Below are positions 1-10,600 of a DNA stretch of 64,000 nt, in pieces (the first letter of the stretch is position 1; each line of letters begins with the position of its first letter). The stretch lies in the NCBI GenBank assembly GCA_034401795.1, contig CM067370.1, positions 107,345,387-107,409,386 of the forward strand. Reading direction: 5' to 3'. The notes under the pieces are model-generated. The model had not been told where the DNA came from. It did not search any database and was given only the letters and a program-made list of their open reading frames with translations. The stretch comes from Chaetoderma sp. LZ-2023a. Lineage: Eukaryota; Mollusca; Caudofoveata; Chaetodermatida; Chaetodermatidae. The translations under genes and the position numbers were made by a program.

Positions 1-260
1 TTTCGAGGCGTATATAAAGGGTTACAAATTCAATGGCAACAGCCTTCAGTGCATAATAATCCTTTAATGATATAATGATCCATTAATATTGTCTGGGTAG
101 AAATATTTCGAGCTTAAGGTCTAAGCGTAAAATATTTAGGTCACAGGCTCACTAAGCGCATACTTAGATACACATTTTTTTACCATAACTCAGGAATGCA
201 AAAAGGTAGAATGACAAAAATCAGCACATCCATTCAAATTGTAGTGCATTGGTGATAATT
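1..260. other. Unassigned AT-rich sequence
   Basis: No open frame, repeat family or RNA signature recognised in this edge fragment. Confidence 0.3.
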
Positions 261-1370
261 TGATTTTCAGCTAAAAGGGTACAATATCTAGGTTATGTGG
301 GTAACTAATTGCATTGGCAAAAAAGAGCGCAAGTTTCATTGAAATTTGGCCATTGATTAAGGAAGAGTAACATTTAAAGGATTTCTGGGAAATCAAAAAT
401 GGTTACGAGAAAAATTGACCAATCAAAATTCTGTACAAAAGTTCTGAAGACTACCGCTGTGGGGTCCTTCCAAGTAATTAATGAGAAGTAGCATTTTAAA
501 AGATTTTCTGCCATTATTCGGAAAATTCGAGATGGGCGCCGAAAAAATTCACCAATCAGAATTCTGTATAGAGGTTCTGAAGCATACTAATCTAGGGTCC
601 TTCCAGCCATGTTTGCTTGAAATCGGCCAAGTGCTTAATAAGGAGTAGACATTTAATTGACTTCCCGAAAGTTCTTTGAAAATCCGAGATGGCTGCCGGA
701 AAAAATGGCCAATCAAAATTCTGTATAAATGTTCTGAAACCTATCAACCTAGTATCCTTCCTGCTAAGTCTGGTTGAAATTGCCCGAGTAGTTAATGAGT
801 AGCATTTTATAATGCTTTCCCGCCATTTTTCGAAAAAAATCAAGATTGACCAATCAAAATTCTGTATACCAGTTCTAAAACTTATCAGCCTAGTATCCTT
901 CCAGCTAAGTCTGGTTGAAATTCCACAAGCAGTTAATGAGTAGTGTTTGAAATTTTTTTTTCTCGCAAAATCAAGATGGGCGTAGAAAAAAATTCTGTAT
1001 ACATGTTCTGAAGCATATTACTCTATGGTCCTTCCAGGTGAGTTTGCTTGAAATCTGCCAAGTGGTTAATGAGTAGCTATTTAACTGATTTCCCGAAATA
1101 TTCGGAAAATCCAAGATGTCCACCGCACAAAAATTGAGTATTGAAGCACACCCACCACGCAGATTTCGTCCAAATCAGGCCATTAATATTGGAGTAGTGT
1201 TTTAAAGGATTTCCGGATTTTTTTTTGAAAATCCAAGATGGCCACTGAAAAAATTGACCAATCAAAGTTGTGAATAGGAGATATGAGGCCTATCACCCTA
1301 GGATGCTCTCAGCCAAGTTTAATTATTATCGGTCAAGCAGTTAATGAGTAGGCCTTTGAAGCCAAGTGAG
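261..1370 (-). repeat. R1 interspersed repeat array, partial
   Basis: Phrases such as GACCAATCAAAATTCTGTA, AAATCCAAGATGGC and GTTAATGAGTAG recur about every 150 bp. The same repeat occurs at 10230-11114, 43011-43890 and 60456-60830. Short open frames here are by-products of the repetition. Ends are not defined; no coding capacity seen. Confidence 0.65.
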
Positions 1371-1781
1371 CTAAAAATTTGTTTCAAGATATTGATTTAC
1401 ATACTGTTTGTTTTGAAGATTAATTTCTGGCATTTCAGTGTTGAAAAGGTTAATTTTAGACAAATATCTTTATATTAATAATAATCTTGAGATCAATCAT
1501 GAAAATGTTGTACATTAGACAGAGTGCAAATGCAGACAATTATTTACTTACTGGATCTTTCTTCTATCTTTCTCATTGTACTCATTTTTCCACCATATCT
1601 CTTACAATCCACTTGGGATTTACATTGCCATTATATTTGTTTGGATTCATGTAATAGTTTTCAAGAATATTAGAAGACAGCCATTAATGTTAAAGTCACC
1701 AACATGAGGAAACGGTTTGAACGACGACTATGGTGACAGTTTTCATCCGATCAATTATTTTTTTAGCCCATCTGATGCAGC

Positions 1782-2021
1782 TTAACCCGTTGATCCTCGA
1801 ATTTGTTTAAGAAAATTTCGATTTTCTCAAAGGAAATGTGCATTTGCAGTCCAAGAGAAGACTAGTTTTGAAAATTTACTACTGGAATGACTGGCATGGT
1901 TATCGAGCCAGTCCTTCCAGTGGAAAATCTTCAAAAATAGTCTTCTTTTGGTCTGCAGATGGACATTTCTCACGACCACTGCAGAAGCTGATTTTGGCTG
2001 ATATGTGTGTTAAATGGTTAA
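1782..2021. mobile_element. Family B foldback element, full length
   Basis: 240-bp miniature element bounded by TTAACCCGTTGA and TTAAATGGTTAA (inverted). The centre is a palindrome with arms of about 60 bp (CAAGAGAAGACTA...TAGTCTTCTTTTGG) around CTGGAATGACTGGC and its complement. No coding capacity. Confidence 0.75.
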
Positions 2022-2336
2022 ACCTACACCGATGATAGAATATGCTGCGTTATGGACAGTTACTGATGTTACCATTATCAGGCCTCATTTTCCTCCAGAT
2101 CAGGCAGACTCACAGTTACATCAGTAAATGATTTCTAGTTTACAGTACCATGTCTAAGAGTATCACAGGCAAGAAATGGTGGACAGGTATATTGCAAAAG
2201 CAGGTGCAAACAAAAAGCAGCCAAATTACAGATAGCATATACATAAGGCTAAGAAAATAAAATACCCCAATCAAAACTTAAATCACAGTATCTGACTTTC
2301 ACAGCAACCGTAACCCTTTGACTTTCACAGCAACCG

Positions 2337-2532
2337 TAACCCTTTAACAAACATATCAGGAATGTCCATTTGCAGACCAAGAAAGAGTATTTTCATAAAT
2401 TTACCAATGTAATGACTGGCTCAATAACCGAGCCAGTCACTGGCTCGGTTAAATTTTTAAGTCTTCTCTTGGTCCGCAAATGGACATTTTCTATGATAAA
2501 ACTTTCAAACAAATTAAAGGTTTAAAGGGTTA
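2337..2532. mobile_element. Family B foldback element
   Basis: Bounded by TAACCCTTTAAC and GTTTAAAGGGTTA. The central palindrome contains CAATAACCGAGCCAGTCACTGGCTCGG, shorter than in other copies. A 27-bp direct duplication (TGACTTTCACAGCAACCGTAA) lies just before it at 2293-2345. Confidence 0.72.
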
Positions 2533-2639
2533 CTTTGAGTCAAACTGGCTCAGTATTTTCTTAGATACAGCTCCGAATAGTCAGACAAGTACACACACAT
2601 CCATGGAGAGAGCTAGATGCAAACCCGTCTTCCCCTTAT

Positions 2640-3170
2640 GGGGTAAAGGTAATGGATGAATCCTGTTTTAGCTATGTCCCGCCAATCTCTAGCTAAAATC
2701 CATCCACGAGTTGCCCGTGTTGGGATCGATCCATGAATTCACTGACTATCAGTTTCCAGAAAACTATACAGGTAAGTTGCTGAGTATTTTGAAACTAATT
2801 TGAATGGGTGCTGTTGCTGTCTAAAATTCAAAATATTCAACAACATGTTTATTAAATAGTAAACACATACAATTCTTATCACAACGCTTATTGACTGTCT
2901 GTCATCAATTATGCGTTGGTGATGAACTTCCGGCGAATCAAATTGATTTGATGTCAGTATACACGTCACGTAGTTGATTATGACGTCATATGGTTGACTG
3001 AGAAAGTGGGTTCCTCCATTATCTTGAAAACAGCTTCCAGTCAACTTAGCTTCAAAACATTCAACATAATATTCCTTGCAAGACCAAGTATATATATCTT
3101 GTCTATTGTTTACAAATGTCAACATTTAAAGGTCTACATTGAAACCAAAATGCCTAAAACCAACATTGTT
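2640..3170. mobile_element. Family A element, degraded, with flanks
   Basis: Contains half of the central hairpin (AATATTTTGAAACTAATTTG at about 2785) and a second arm near 3035-3070. Between and around them are the wider flanks seen at 4800-5060, 31670-31970 and 44880-45180 (CATATG, TGACGTCA, AATTATGCGTTGGTGA). It is a rearranged copy of a roughly 0.5-kb element. Confidence 0.55.
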
Positions 3171-3294
3171 CAAATTGTATACTTTTAGAGGCTTAAATTG
3201 TGTACCACAGTGTAATGAAACATAATAAATCTTAATATATGATCATATATATGATTTCATTCTGTATAAATTAATATATATATAAATATATATA

Positions 3295-4228
3295 TACCGT
3301 AAAGATTTGACTAAAGGACGCAGTTTTTTTGGTCAAACTACATGTTCTAGGAAGGGCGGTGCGTCCTATAATCGAGAACATTCTTTGAGCACATTTTTGG
3401 GTCGAAATTTTTCTTAAAAAGTCAAAGATTATACCACGGAAATTGAACTAAATGTTACCCTAGACAATTCGCGCCGCCTGACTATTTTGTTTAATGTATA
3501 CTCCAAAAACACCAAGCGGAAGTGAAATTATTAAATTGGGGTGCCTAAATATTGCTTATTCTTTAATAAATATCACTTATTACATCAAAATTAATCCAGA
3601 ATTTGACGTAAAATGGCGTCGAGAAAAGATACATGTATAAATCACGTGATTCGCCTCCAATCGCAAAAGATCTATTCTAATTAGAGCAAGGACTCGGATC
3701 TAAATATTCTGGACTCGTAAATTGCTATATATCATCATTGTGCGATAGGAACTGAATGTTTCCATACCCGTTTGATAACCAACTCCTGTTAGCGCATAAG
3801 ATTACACAGCGCCTCCAATCACAAAAGAGCCAGATAACCAACTCCCGTTGGCGCATAAGATCACACAGCGCCTCCAAACGCAAAAGAGCCACTACATTCT
3901 GTTTCTGTCACATGATTACTATATTTTCAAGGAGACATTTTCTGCCAAAATTAGATTGATTTTGATGTAATAAATGATCTTTATTGAAGATACACAATAT
4001 TTAGGCGGTCCTATTTAATAATTTCTCTTCCACCATGATAATGTTTAGTCATACATTAAACATAGCGCTGAGTGATGGTAATTTCTGATACCAATTTTCT
4101 ATTTTTTAAAGGTACGTTTTTCTAAATTTAACAGCGTCTTATACTTGAATACAAGTTTTTTGGGTGGATTTAGGTCAAATTTGGGACAACATCCTATATT
4201 CGAGGGCGGCCTTTAATCGAGGAATCAC

Positions 4229-4232
<4 letters not shown>
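3295..4232. mobile_element. Non-autonomous DNA element flanked by TA (CGTA-end family)
   Basis: Begins TACCGTAAAGATTTGACTAA and ends ATCGAGGAATCACGGTA: inverted ends with TA target sites, sitting in TA-rich DNA. The interior (AATCACGTGATTCGCCTCCAAT, TTTAATAAATATCACTTATT) is shared with the differently ended elements at 14498, 46461 and 55495. A truncated reverse copy of its left part is at 26937-27252. No transposase frame. Confidence 0.65.

Positions 4233-4289
<57 letters not shown>
4232..4289. repeat. (TA)n microsatellite
   Basis: About 29 uninterrupted TA units, starting at the end of the preceding TA-flanked element. Confidence 0.95.
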
Positions 4290-4291
<2 letters not shown>

Positions 4292-4349
4292 ACGTGTTTC
4301 TGTTTCAATTTTACAACTAAAGAAATTATATTAATTTATAAAGAAGGAA

Positions 4350-4470
4350 ATCATTCCTTGGCATGGAGTGGTAAATTTTCAAAAATAGTATTCTCTTGGC
4401 CTGCAAATGGAAATTCTTCAAGACCACTGCCGAGGCTGTTTGAAGCCAGCTTCGTCGTGACAGGTTTAAT
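4350..4470. mobile_element. Family B foldback, right half only
   Basis: GAGTGGTAAATTTTCAAAAA, TCTCTTGGCCTGCAAATGGA and CAAGACCACTGCCGAGGC match the right arm and flank of family B. The left arm is missing. Confidence 0.55.
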
Positions 4471-4789
4471 GTTACGATGACGATAGAATCCGTGATGCAC
4501 ATACTATGACAAACAAGTAAGCAGACACATTTTTTAAGAATGTACAACATTAATTGACTTGTGAATTTTAAATGTGAATCATATGAAAAGGCATTTAAGG
4601 AAAATTTTAAAATGGAAAATATAATCTCAAAATCTGGAAATCTTGATCTCATGATTATAAAGCCAGAGCAGATTTCTCAACAAAGTATGGCATGAGGTGA
4701 CAGGTCATCTACAGTGCAGCTCAGAAATAACATGTTTCCGAAACAAAACAAAACATACCGTTGAATATTTTGAACATAATGGACTTTTC

Positions 4790-5165
4790 CAGTTTTTGAT
4801 ATGCCCCGCCCATCTCTAGCTAAGCTCCATCCATGCTTCGCCTGTGTTGGGATCGCTCGATCCTTGCACTCGTTGAAAACTATACAGGTAAGTTGCTGAA
4901 TATTTTGAAACTAATTTGACTGGGCGCCAGTCAAATCAGTTTCAAAATATTTGACAGAATGTTTATTAAATAGTACAGACTAAATCCAGTCATTCATGCT
5001 GAATTGATTATGATGTCATCCTACATATCACATAGTTGGTCATGACATCTTATGATGGATGGATAAACTGTTAAGATCCATTGGATTTGAAGACATTGCT
5101 GTCATATTCCAATCTAATTGTCTTCAAAATATTCATCAAAACATTTATGTTTTGGAAACATGACA
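4790..5165. mobile_element. Two family A foldback elements
   Basis: At 4890-4960 a palindrome centres on GGCGCC (arms CTGAATATTTTGAAACTAAT and complement), with flanks shared with 2640-2800. At about 5080-5160 a second, diverged hairpin has the GAAGACATT/AATTGTCTTC stem and the TTTTGGAAAC flank of the copies at 34.5, 35.7 and 51.4 kb. Confidence 0.6.
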
Positions 5166-5661
5166 ACTTATTTATGAGATGTACTGTTATGGGCGCGTGT
5201 AAGGGAAAGTTCTTGAAATCATTTGGTACAAGAAAAATAATTATATTTGGGTCACAAAGTTCACCAGTTGTACCAGTCCATGTAAGTTTGTATTTTAATG
5301 TAAAAGATTTAATTAACTAATTAATAACTAGAAAAAAACCTGATCTACAACAGAAAATTAAAAAGTATGGAGTAACCGAAGTAAGGCAAATAAAATAATG
5401 AAATTTACAAAATCAATCATTAAATGAGAAGCATTAATTACATGTAATTATCTATAAATAACGCAGTGGGCAGATCATATACGGCTCTAACTGCTCAATT
5501 TAAAACACATTATATAAATACAGTATATACAATCAATATTACACTTGTTAAAGCACTCTCTTGATAGAAAAATGCACATAGTTCAACTCTATTGAGGATC
5601 TTATGAGCAACAAAATAATGAATAATCCATATGAAATAAGTCATACTTATCAGATAGGTAT

Positions 5662-6736
5662 CAATCTGTGTATATTAATGGGACCCTTTCTTCATCAGTA
5701 GAACTAACATGTGGTGTTCCACAGGGCTCAATCCTAGGCCCTATACTTTTCACCCTGTATACTCGTCAATTAGGATCTGTTATTGAGGGTCATAATGTCC
5801 AACGGCAGTTGTACGCAGATGATACACAGCAGATAAACAGTTTTGCTCCATCTGCCCCCATCGCAAATCTAGCCAGTAGACAAGTAACTGATTGTTGCCT
5901 TGACATAAAATCCTGGATGACAACGAATATGCTAATGCTCAACGATGAAAAAACTGAAGCTATTTTGGTAGGTCAGCCACAAGGTGTTCCAAAACGGGAT
6001 TAAGTAGCGTCCTTGTTGGAGTTAATAATATTCCATTGGCTACTGTTGTAAAAGATTTAGGCGTTCTCCTCGATTCTGAATTAAATATGGAAAGTCATGT
6101 AAATCATATTCGCAAGGTGTGCTTTATGCAGCTACGAAACATTGGTAACATTAGGAAGTACATCACTCGGGAAGCGGCAATACGGCTCGTGTTATCACTA
6201 GTAATGTCGAGACTCGATTATTGTAACGGTCTTCTCGCAGGTGCTTCCAAAATACCCATTAACAAGCTTCAGGCAGTTCAGAACACAGCTGCGCGAATTG
6301 TATCACTGAGAAATAAGTATGACCACATTACCCCCATTCTTCAAGATTTACACTGGCTCCCACTAGAATACAGAATCCGTTTCAAAATCCTAAGTTTAGC
6401 ATATCAATGTGTCTCCGAAACTGCACCAACATACCTATCTGAATTGCTAGAGTTACACACCTACACGAACCCTCAGATCTTCTGAACAAAATCTCCTGAA
6501 GATTCCCAGAGTAAACACTAAAACCTATGGCCATAAAGCCTTTTCATTCGTGGCCGCCACTCAGTGGAATAATCTCCCAACTCATATTAAATCTGCCCCG
6601 ACTTTATCCGTATTTAAAACTAACTTGAAAACATTCTTGTTTAAAGAAGCTTTCCCGTAAGCTGTATGCTAAATTTCTCTCTTATTGTCAGCGCTTAGAG
6701 CATGCAATCGCATGGATTTAGCGCATTACAAATGTA
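5662..6736 (+). pseudogene. CR1/L2-type LINE reverse transcriptase, 3' part
   Basis: Decayed end of a non-LTR retrotransposon. Seen: TCGVPQGSILGPILF (RT block 4) and QLYADDTQQ with the catalytic YADD, about residues 45-55 of the first open segment (5668-6003). Next comes an open segment 6036-6485 with KDLGVLLD, SRLDYCNGLLAG, LQAVQNTAARI and LHWLP. After a frameshift the end reads AFSFVAATQWNNLP, then NLKTFLFKEAF and a stop. These phrases are typical of the CR1/L2/Rex1 clades. It is 5' truncated and broken by a stop/frameshift near 6003 and another near 6480, so not functional. Its 3' end runs into a (TTA)n tail, as is usual for this group. Confidence 0.88.
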
Positions 6737-6737
6737 C

Positions 6738-6776
<39 letters not shown>
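6737..6776. repeat. (TTA)n tail of the LINE
   Basis: Trinucleotide run directly after the LINE 3' end, acting as its tail in place of poly(A). Confidence 0.85.
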
Positions 6777-6777
<1 letters not shown>

Positions 6778-6819
6778 AATCTACCTTCTGAATTTCTGCA
6801 GACTACATTTTCCATGGGT

Positions 6820-6925
6820 TTAACTCTGGAGCTGCTGAATATTTTGAAAACAATTTGACTGATAGTTGTTGGTGGTTAAGCCATCCAACAACTTTCAGTC
6901 AAATTGTTTTCAAAATATTCACCAT
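6820..6925. mobile_element. Family A foldback element
   Basis: Arms GAATATTTTGAAAACAATTT and AAATTGTTTTCAAAATATTC enclose the stem GATAGTTGTTGG/CCAACAACTTTC and the loop TGGTTAAG. It lies between the LINE and the 3' side of the tetraspanin gene. Confidence 0.7.
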
Positions 6926-7019
6926 AGTTCAGGTAATTGCCCATTGAAATTAATGTCTGCTGGCATGCAACAACCAAACAGTTAATTACATGTATATATA
7001 TATACATGTGAATTGATTA

Positions 7020-7025
7020 TTTATT
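7020..7025 (-). terminator. Possible polyadenylation signal AATAAA
   Basis: A minus-strand AATAAA lies about 450 bp past the tetraspanin stop codon, the nearest one I noticed. It would give a 3' UTR of about 0.47 kb. Confidence 0.3.
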
Positions 7026-7475
7026 GAAAATAATCTAAAATTTTAAATCTTTGAATCATTTAAAAATACTGTCATGGTGATAATATTTTCAGTTTATACT
7101 TCATTGATAAGAATCAGGACTCATTTTGAAATTGGTATGTCGCCTCACCGCTTTTATAATGCATGCCACATATTTAATATCTTGTTGACTAACTTAATAG
7201 AGACAGCAATGATTTTCAGTCAAACTGCTACAAAAAACAAGATATTCAGCATCGATATTTAAGTGCACTTTTCAAAAGTATTTACGAACTTGTAAAGTAT
7301 GAAACTGGTTAAATTATGAAGTCCAGATTTATCTTATCCATGTTTACAAAATAATAATCGTTGTTAAACAGACATGTTAGGCCCTACTTGTTTAAAGCTT
7401 TTGGCGTATAAGTTCTCTGCACCATGGCAACGAGCTGAGCTGCTCGGTAACATCCACTGACATTAACCAATGAGA

Positions 7476-7547
7476 TTAAAGGTCTGCTGGAGGAGGGATG
7501 TCAGGAATGTTTCGATAGAGTAATATAGCGAATATCATACCAAGAAC
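7476..7547 (-). CDS. Tetraspanin exon 8 (TM4 end, tail, stop)
   Basis: Encodes VLGMIFAILLYRNIPDIPPPADL and a TAA stop at 7478-7476. It completes TM4 and gives a short proline-rich cytoplasmic tail. The acceptor ACAG is directly preceded by a long (TTA)n run, so the microsatellite serves as the pyrimidine-rich tract. The 15.3-kb intron before it is the longest of the gene. Confidence 0.9.
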   Translation of the reverse strand, partial: VLGMIFAILLYRNIPDIPPPADL

Positions 7548-7549
7548 CT

Positions 7550-7606
<57 letters not shown>

Positions 7607-10600
7607 TGCAGCCTTCGCAAATCCCCACTTCGAACTTTACCCTCACTCTGACCCAAAACACAATAAATTCCTTGAAATGTAGTTTCAATGGGTAACAGGG
7701 TTTCAAAATGAAATGCAATGATCCTCATTTGAAGTTACAAGTTTCTATCCAAGATGGTGTGCGGTTCCACTACAACTGGCTGATGCCCAATTTGCCCATT
7801 TGACCCCTGGCCACTGCCCTTAGATTGACTCAAGAACAAAATAATTTGTTGTACTGTAGTCTACTAACTACAAGCTTCAAAATGAAAGGTGACATGAACA
7901 CATTTGATAAAATTTATTTTTTGCCCACCATTTTCCCCACCCCGGCCCCCCTGGGGTAATATAAAAAATTCCCAATGTGTCATGCACATCCTTGCCCATA
8001 GGTGTAATTATCCCCAAAGTTTCAAATTTATATCTGAAATGGTGTGCGAAGAGTTGCGTTACAATGGATTGGTACCCAATTTTGACCTTTTGACCCTGCC
8101 CCTGCATTCAGTTTGATCCAAGACCAAAATAATTCCTTGTACTGTAGTCTACTACTCATGGACTTCAAAATGATATGTAATATGACCACCTTTGGATAAA
8201 TTTAATTTTTTACCCACAGTCCCCACCCCTGGGGGTCATAACAAAATTAGAAAAGTGCCATGCACATCCCTGGCCATATGTGTAATCATACCCAGAGTTT
8301 CAAGTTTCTATGTGAAATGGTCTAGGAGTTGCGTTACAATCGATTGGTGACAACGTTTGACCCCACCCCTACCCTCAGTTTGACCCAAGATCAAAATAAT
8401 TCCTTGTACTGTAGTCTACTCATCTTTCTTCTTCTTTTCATTCGCTGATCATACCGCCAGTCCTGTAAGTGACTATCGACATGATCATAAGTGTTAAGTG
8501 CGTGGATCCATGGTTTATTAGAGTGCGCAGTGCGTCCTGGAACCTCCGTCTTCAGCACTCGAGGTTTCTGTCAGGGTTACCTCACCCTTACCTCCTTTAG
8601 TCGTCTGGTACGACACGCAGAGGATATGGAAGGTGTATTCTAAGCCCCACCTACAGGGCAAGTCTACTCATCATTGGCTTGAAAATGATATGCGACATAA
8701 CAACCTTTGGAAATTTTGTATTTTTTACCCCACATTTCCCACCCCTGGGGTCATGCCAAAACTCCAAGTCATGCACATCCCTGTCCATATGTGCAACTAT
8801 TCCCAAAGTTTCAAGTTTCTATCTAAAATGGTCTAGGAGTTGCATTACAATCGATTATTACTGGTCAATTTTGTCCTTTTGACGCACTGGGCCAAAATTC
8901 CAAGTGTCATGCACATCCTTACACAAAGGTATAATCATCCCCAAGATTTCAGGTTTCTATCTTAAGCGGTCTAGGAGATGCGTACAATCGTTAAGTGCAC
9001 AGGCGGCCGGCTCACAGACACATGGGTCGCATCACATAATCCCCACCTTTTCTTCGAAAAGCATGGGGATAATAATAATATCTAGACTGATCGGTCGATG
9101 ACACGTCATCACAAATCCTCAACATTCACCGCTTTGAACCTTTGACACACCCCACAACCCACCCCGGGGCGGAGCCAAGTGTACACATCCTTTTACACTC
9201 CACAATCATATGGGTAACTCGCATACCAAATTTGTTTGAATTTCATCCATTAGTGTCAGAGGAGTTGCATTACAATCAATTTCATGACCTTTTGACCCCC
9301 TCCCACACACCCTGTGGGCAGGGCCAAATGTAAATGTGCTCATCCACTCCACATTGATATGGGTAAGTGACATACTAAATTTGGTTGAATTCCGTTCAAC
9401 AGTGTCAGAAGAGTTGCATTACAATCAATTTCATGACCTTTTGACCCTATCCCCCTCTCCTGGGGGGGGGGGGGGGCAAATGTTAATGTGCTCATCCACT
9501 CCACATTGATATGGGTAACTCACATACCAAATTTGCTTGAATTCTGTCCAATAGTTTCGGAGGAGATGCGTCACAATCAATTTCTGCAGGTTACAATTGG
9601 ACTTTTTGACCCCTCTCCTGAACCCTTGGGGCGGAGCCAAATCTAAATGGTCTCTTGCAGTCCGCAATCATATGAGTAACTCAGTTATCAAATTTGGTTG
9701 AGCTCCATCTAACGATTCCAGGAGTTGCCTTCCACTCCACATTGATATGGGTAATGCACAGACCAAATTTGGTTGAATTCTGTCCAACAGTTTCGGAGGA
9801 GATACATTACAATCAATTTCTGTAGGCTAAAATTTGACTGTAGGCTAAAATTTGATGTTTTTACCCCTCCCCCACACCCTGGGGGCGGAGCCAAATCTAA
9901 ATAGCTTCTTGCACTCCGCAATCATATGGGTAAAATATCAAATTTGGTTGAGTTCCTTCTAATGATTTCAGAGGAGTCGCGTTACAACTGATTTTACCTT
10001 TTGACCCCCGCCTTTGGGGGCGGATCCAAATGTAAATATCGTCTTGCAAAGCGGAATCATATGGGTAACCCACATACCAAATTTGATTTAATTCCACCCA
10101 ATGGTTTGGGAGGAGATAGCGTGACGGACGGATGGATTACAATATCCCCGACGCTTTTTTAAAACGTGGAGATAATAATAAGGGGCCTGTACTGTATCTT
10201 CAATTATTGGTCACTGGCACAACCAAATACAAGAGGCCCAAGGGCCTGTGACGCTCACCTGGACCATTAACATTTGAACCATTTGTATTTAAAAACATGG
10301 ATAATTTTTGGAAAATCCAAGATGGCCACTGGAAAAATTGACTAATCAAAATTCTGTATACATGTTCTGAATCCTACCACCATAGGGTACTTCCAGTCAA
10401 GTCTGGCTGAAATTGCACAAGAAGTTAATGAGTAGCATTTTAAACAATTTCCCGCCAATTTTTGGAAAATTCAAGATGGCCGCCGAAAAGATTGTCCGAT
10501 CAAAATTCTGTATAAAAGTTCTAAAGCATACTAATCTATGGTACTTCCCACTGAGTTTGATTGAAATCGGGCCAGTGGTTAATGAGTAGGCTTTTAACTG

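Noticed and set aside
1838..2035. Recurrent small frames with KRRLFLKIYHWN-type text here and at 45513, 49952, 53016 and elsewhere
   Set aside because: They are translations of family B palindromes, not a gene family.
7501..7728. Minus-strand frames with long poly-Leu or poly-Ile
   Set aside because: They read through the (TTA)n microsatellite. Only the last 23 codons of one frame (7547-7476) are real coding sequence.
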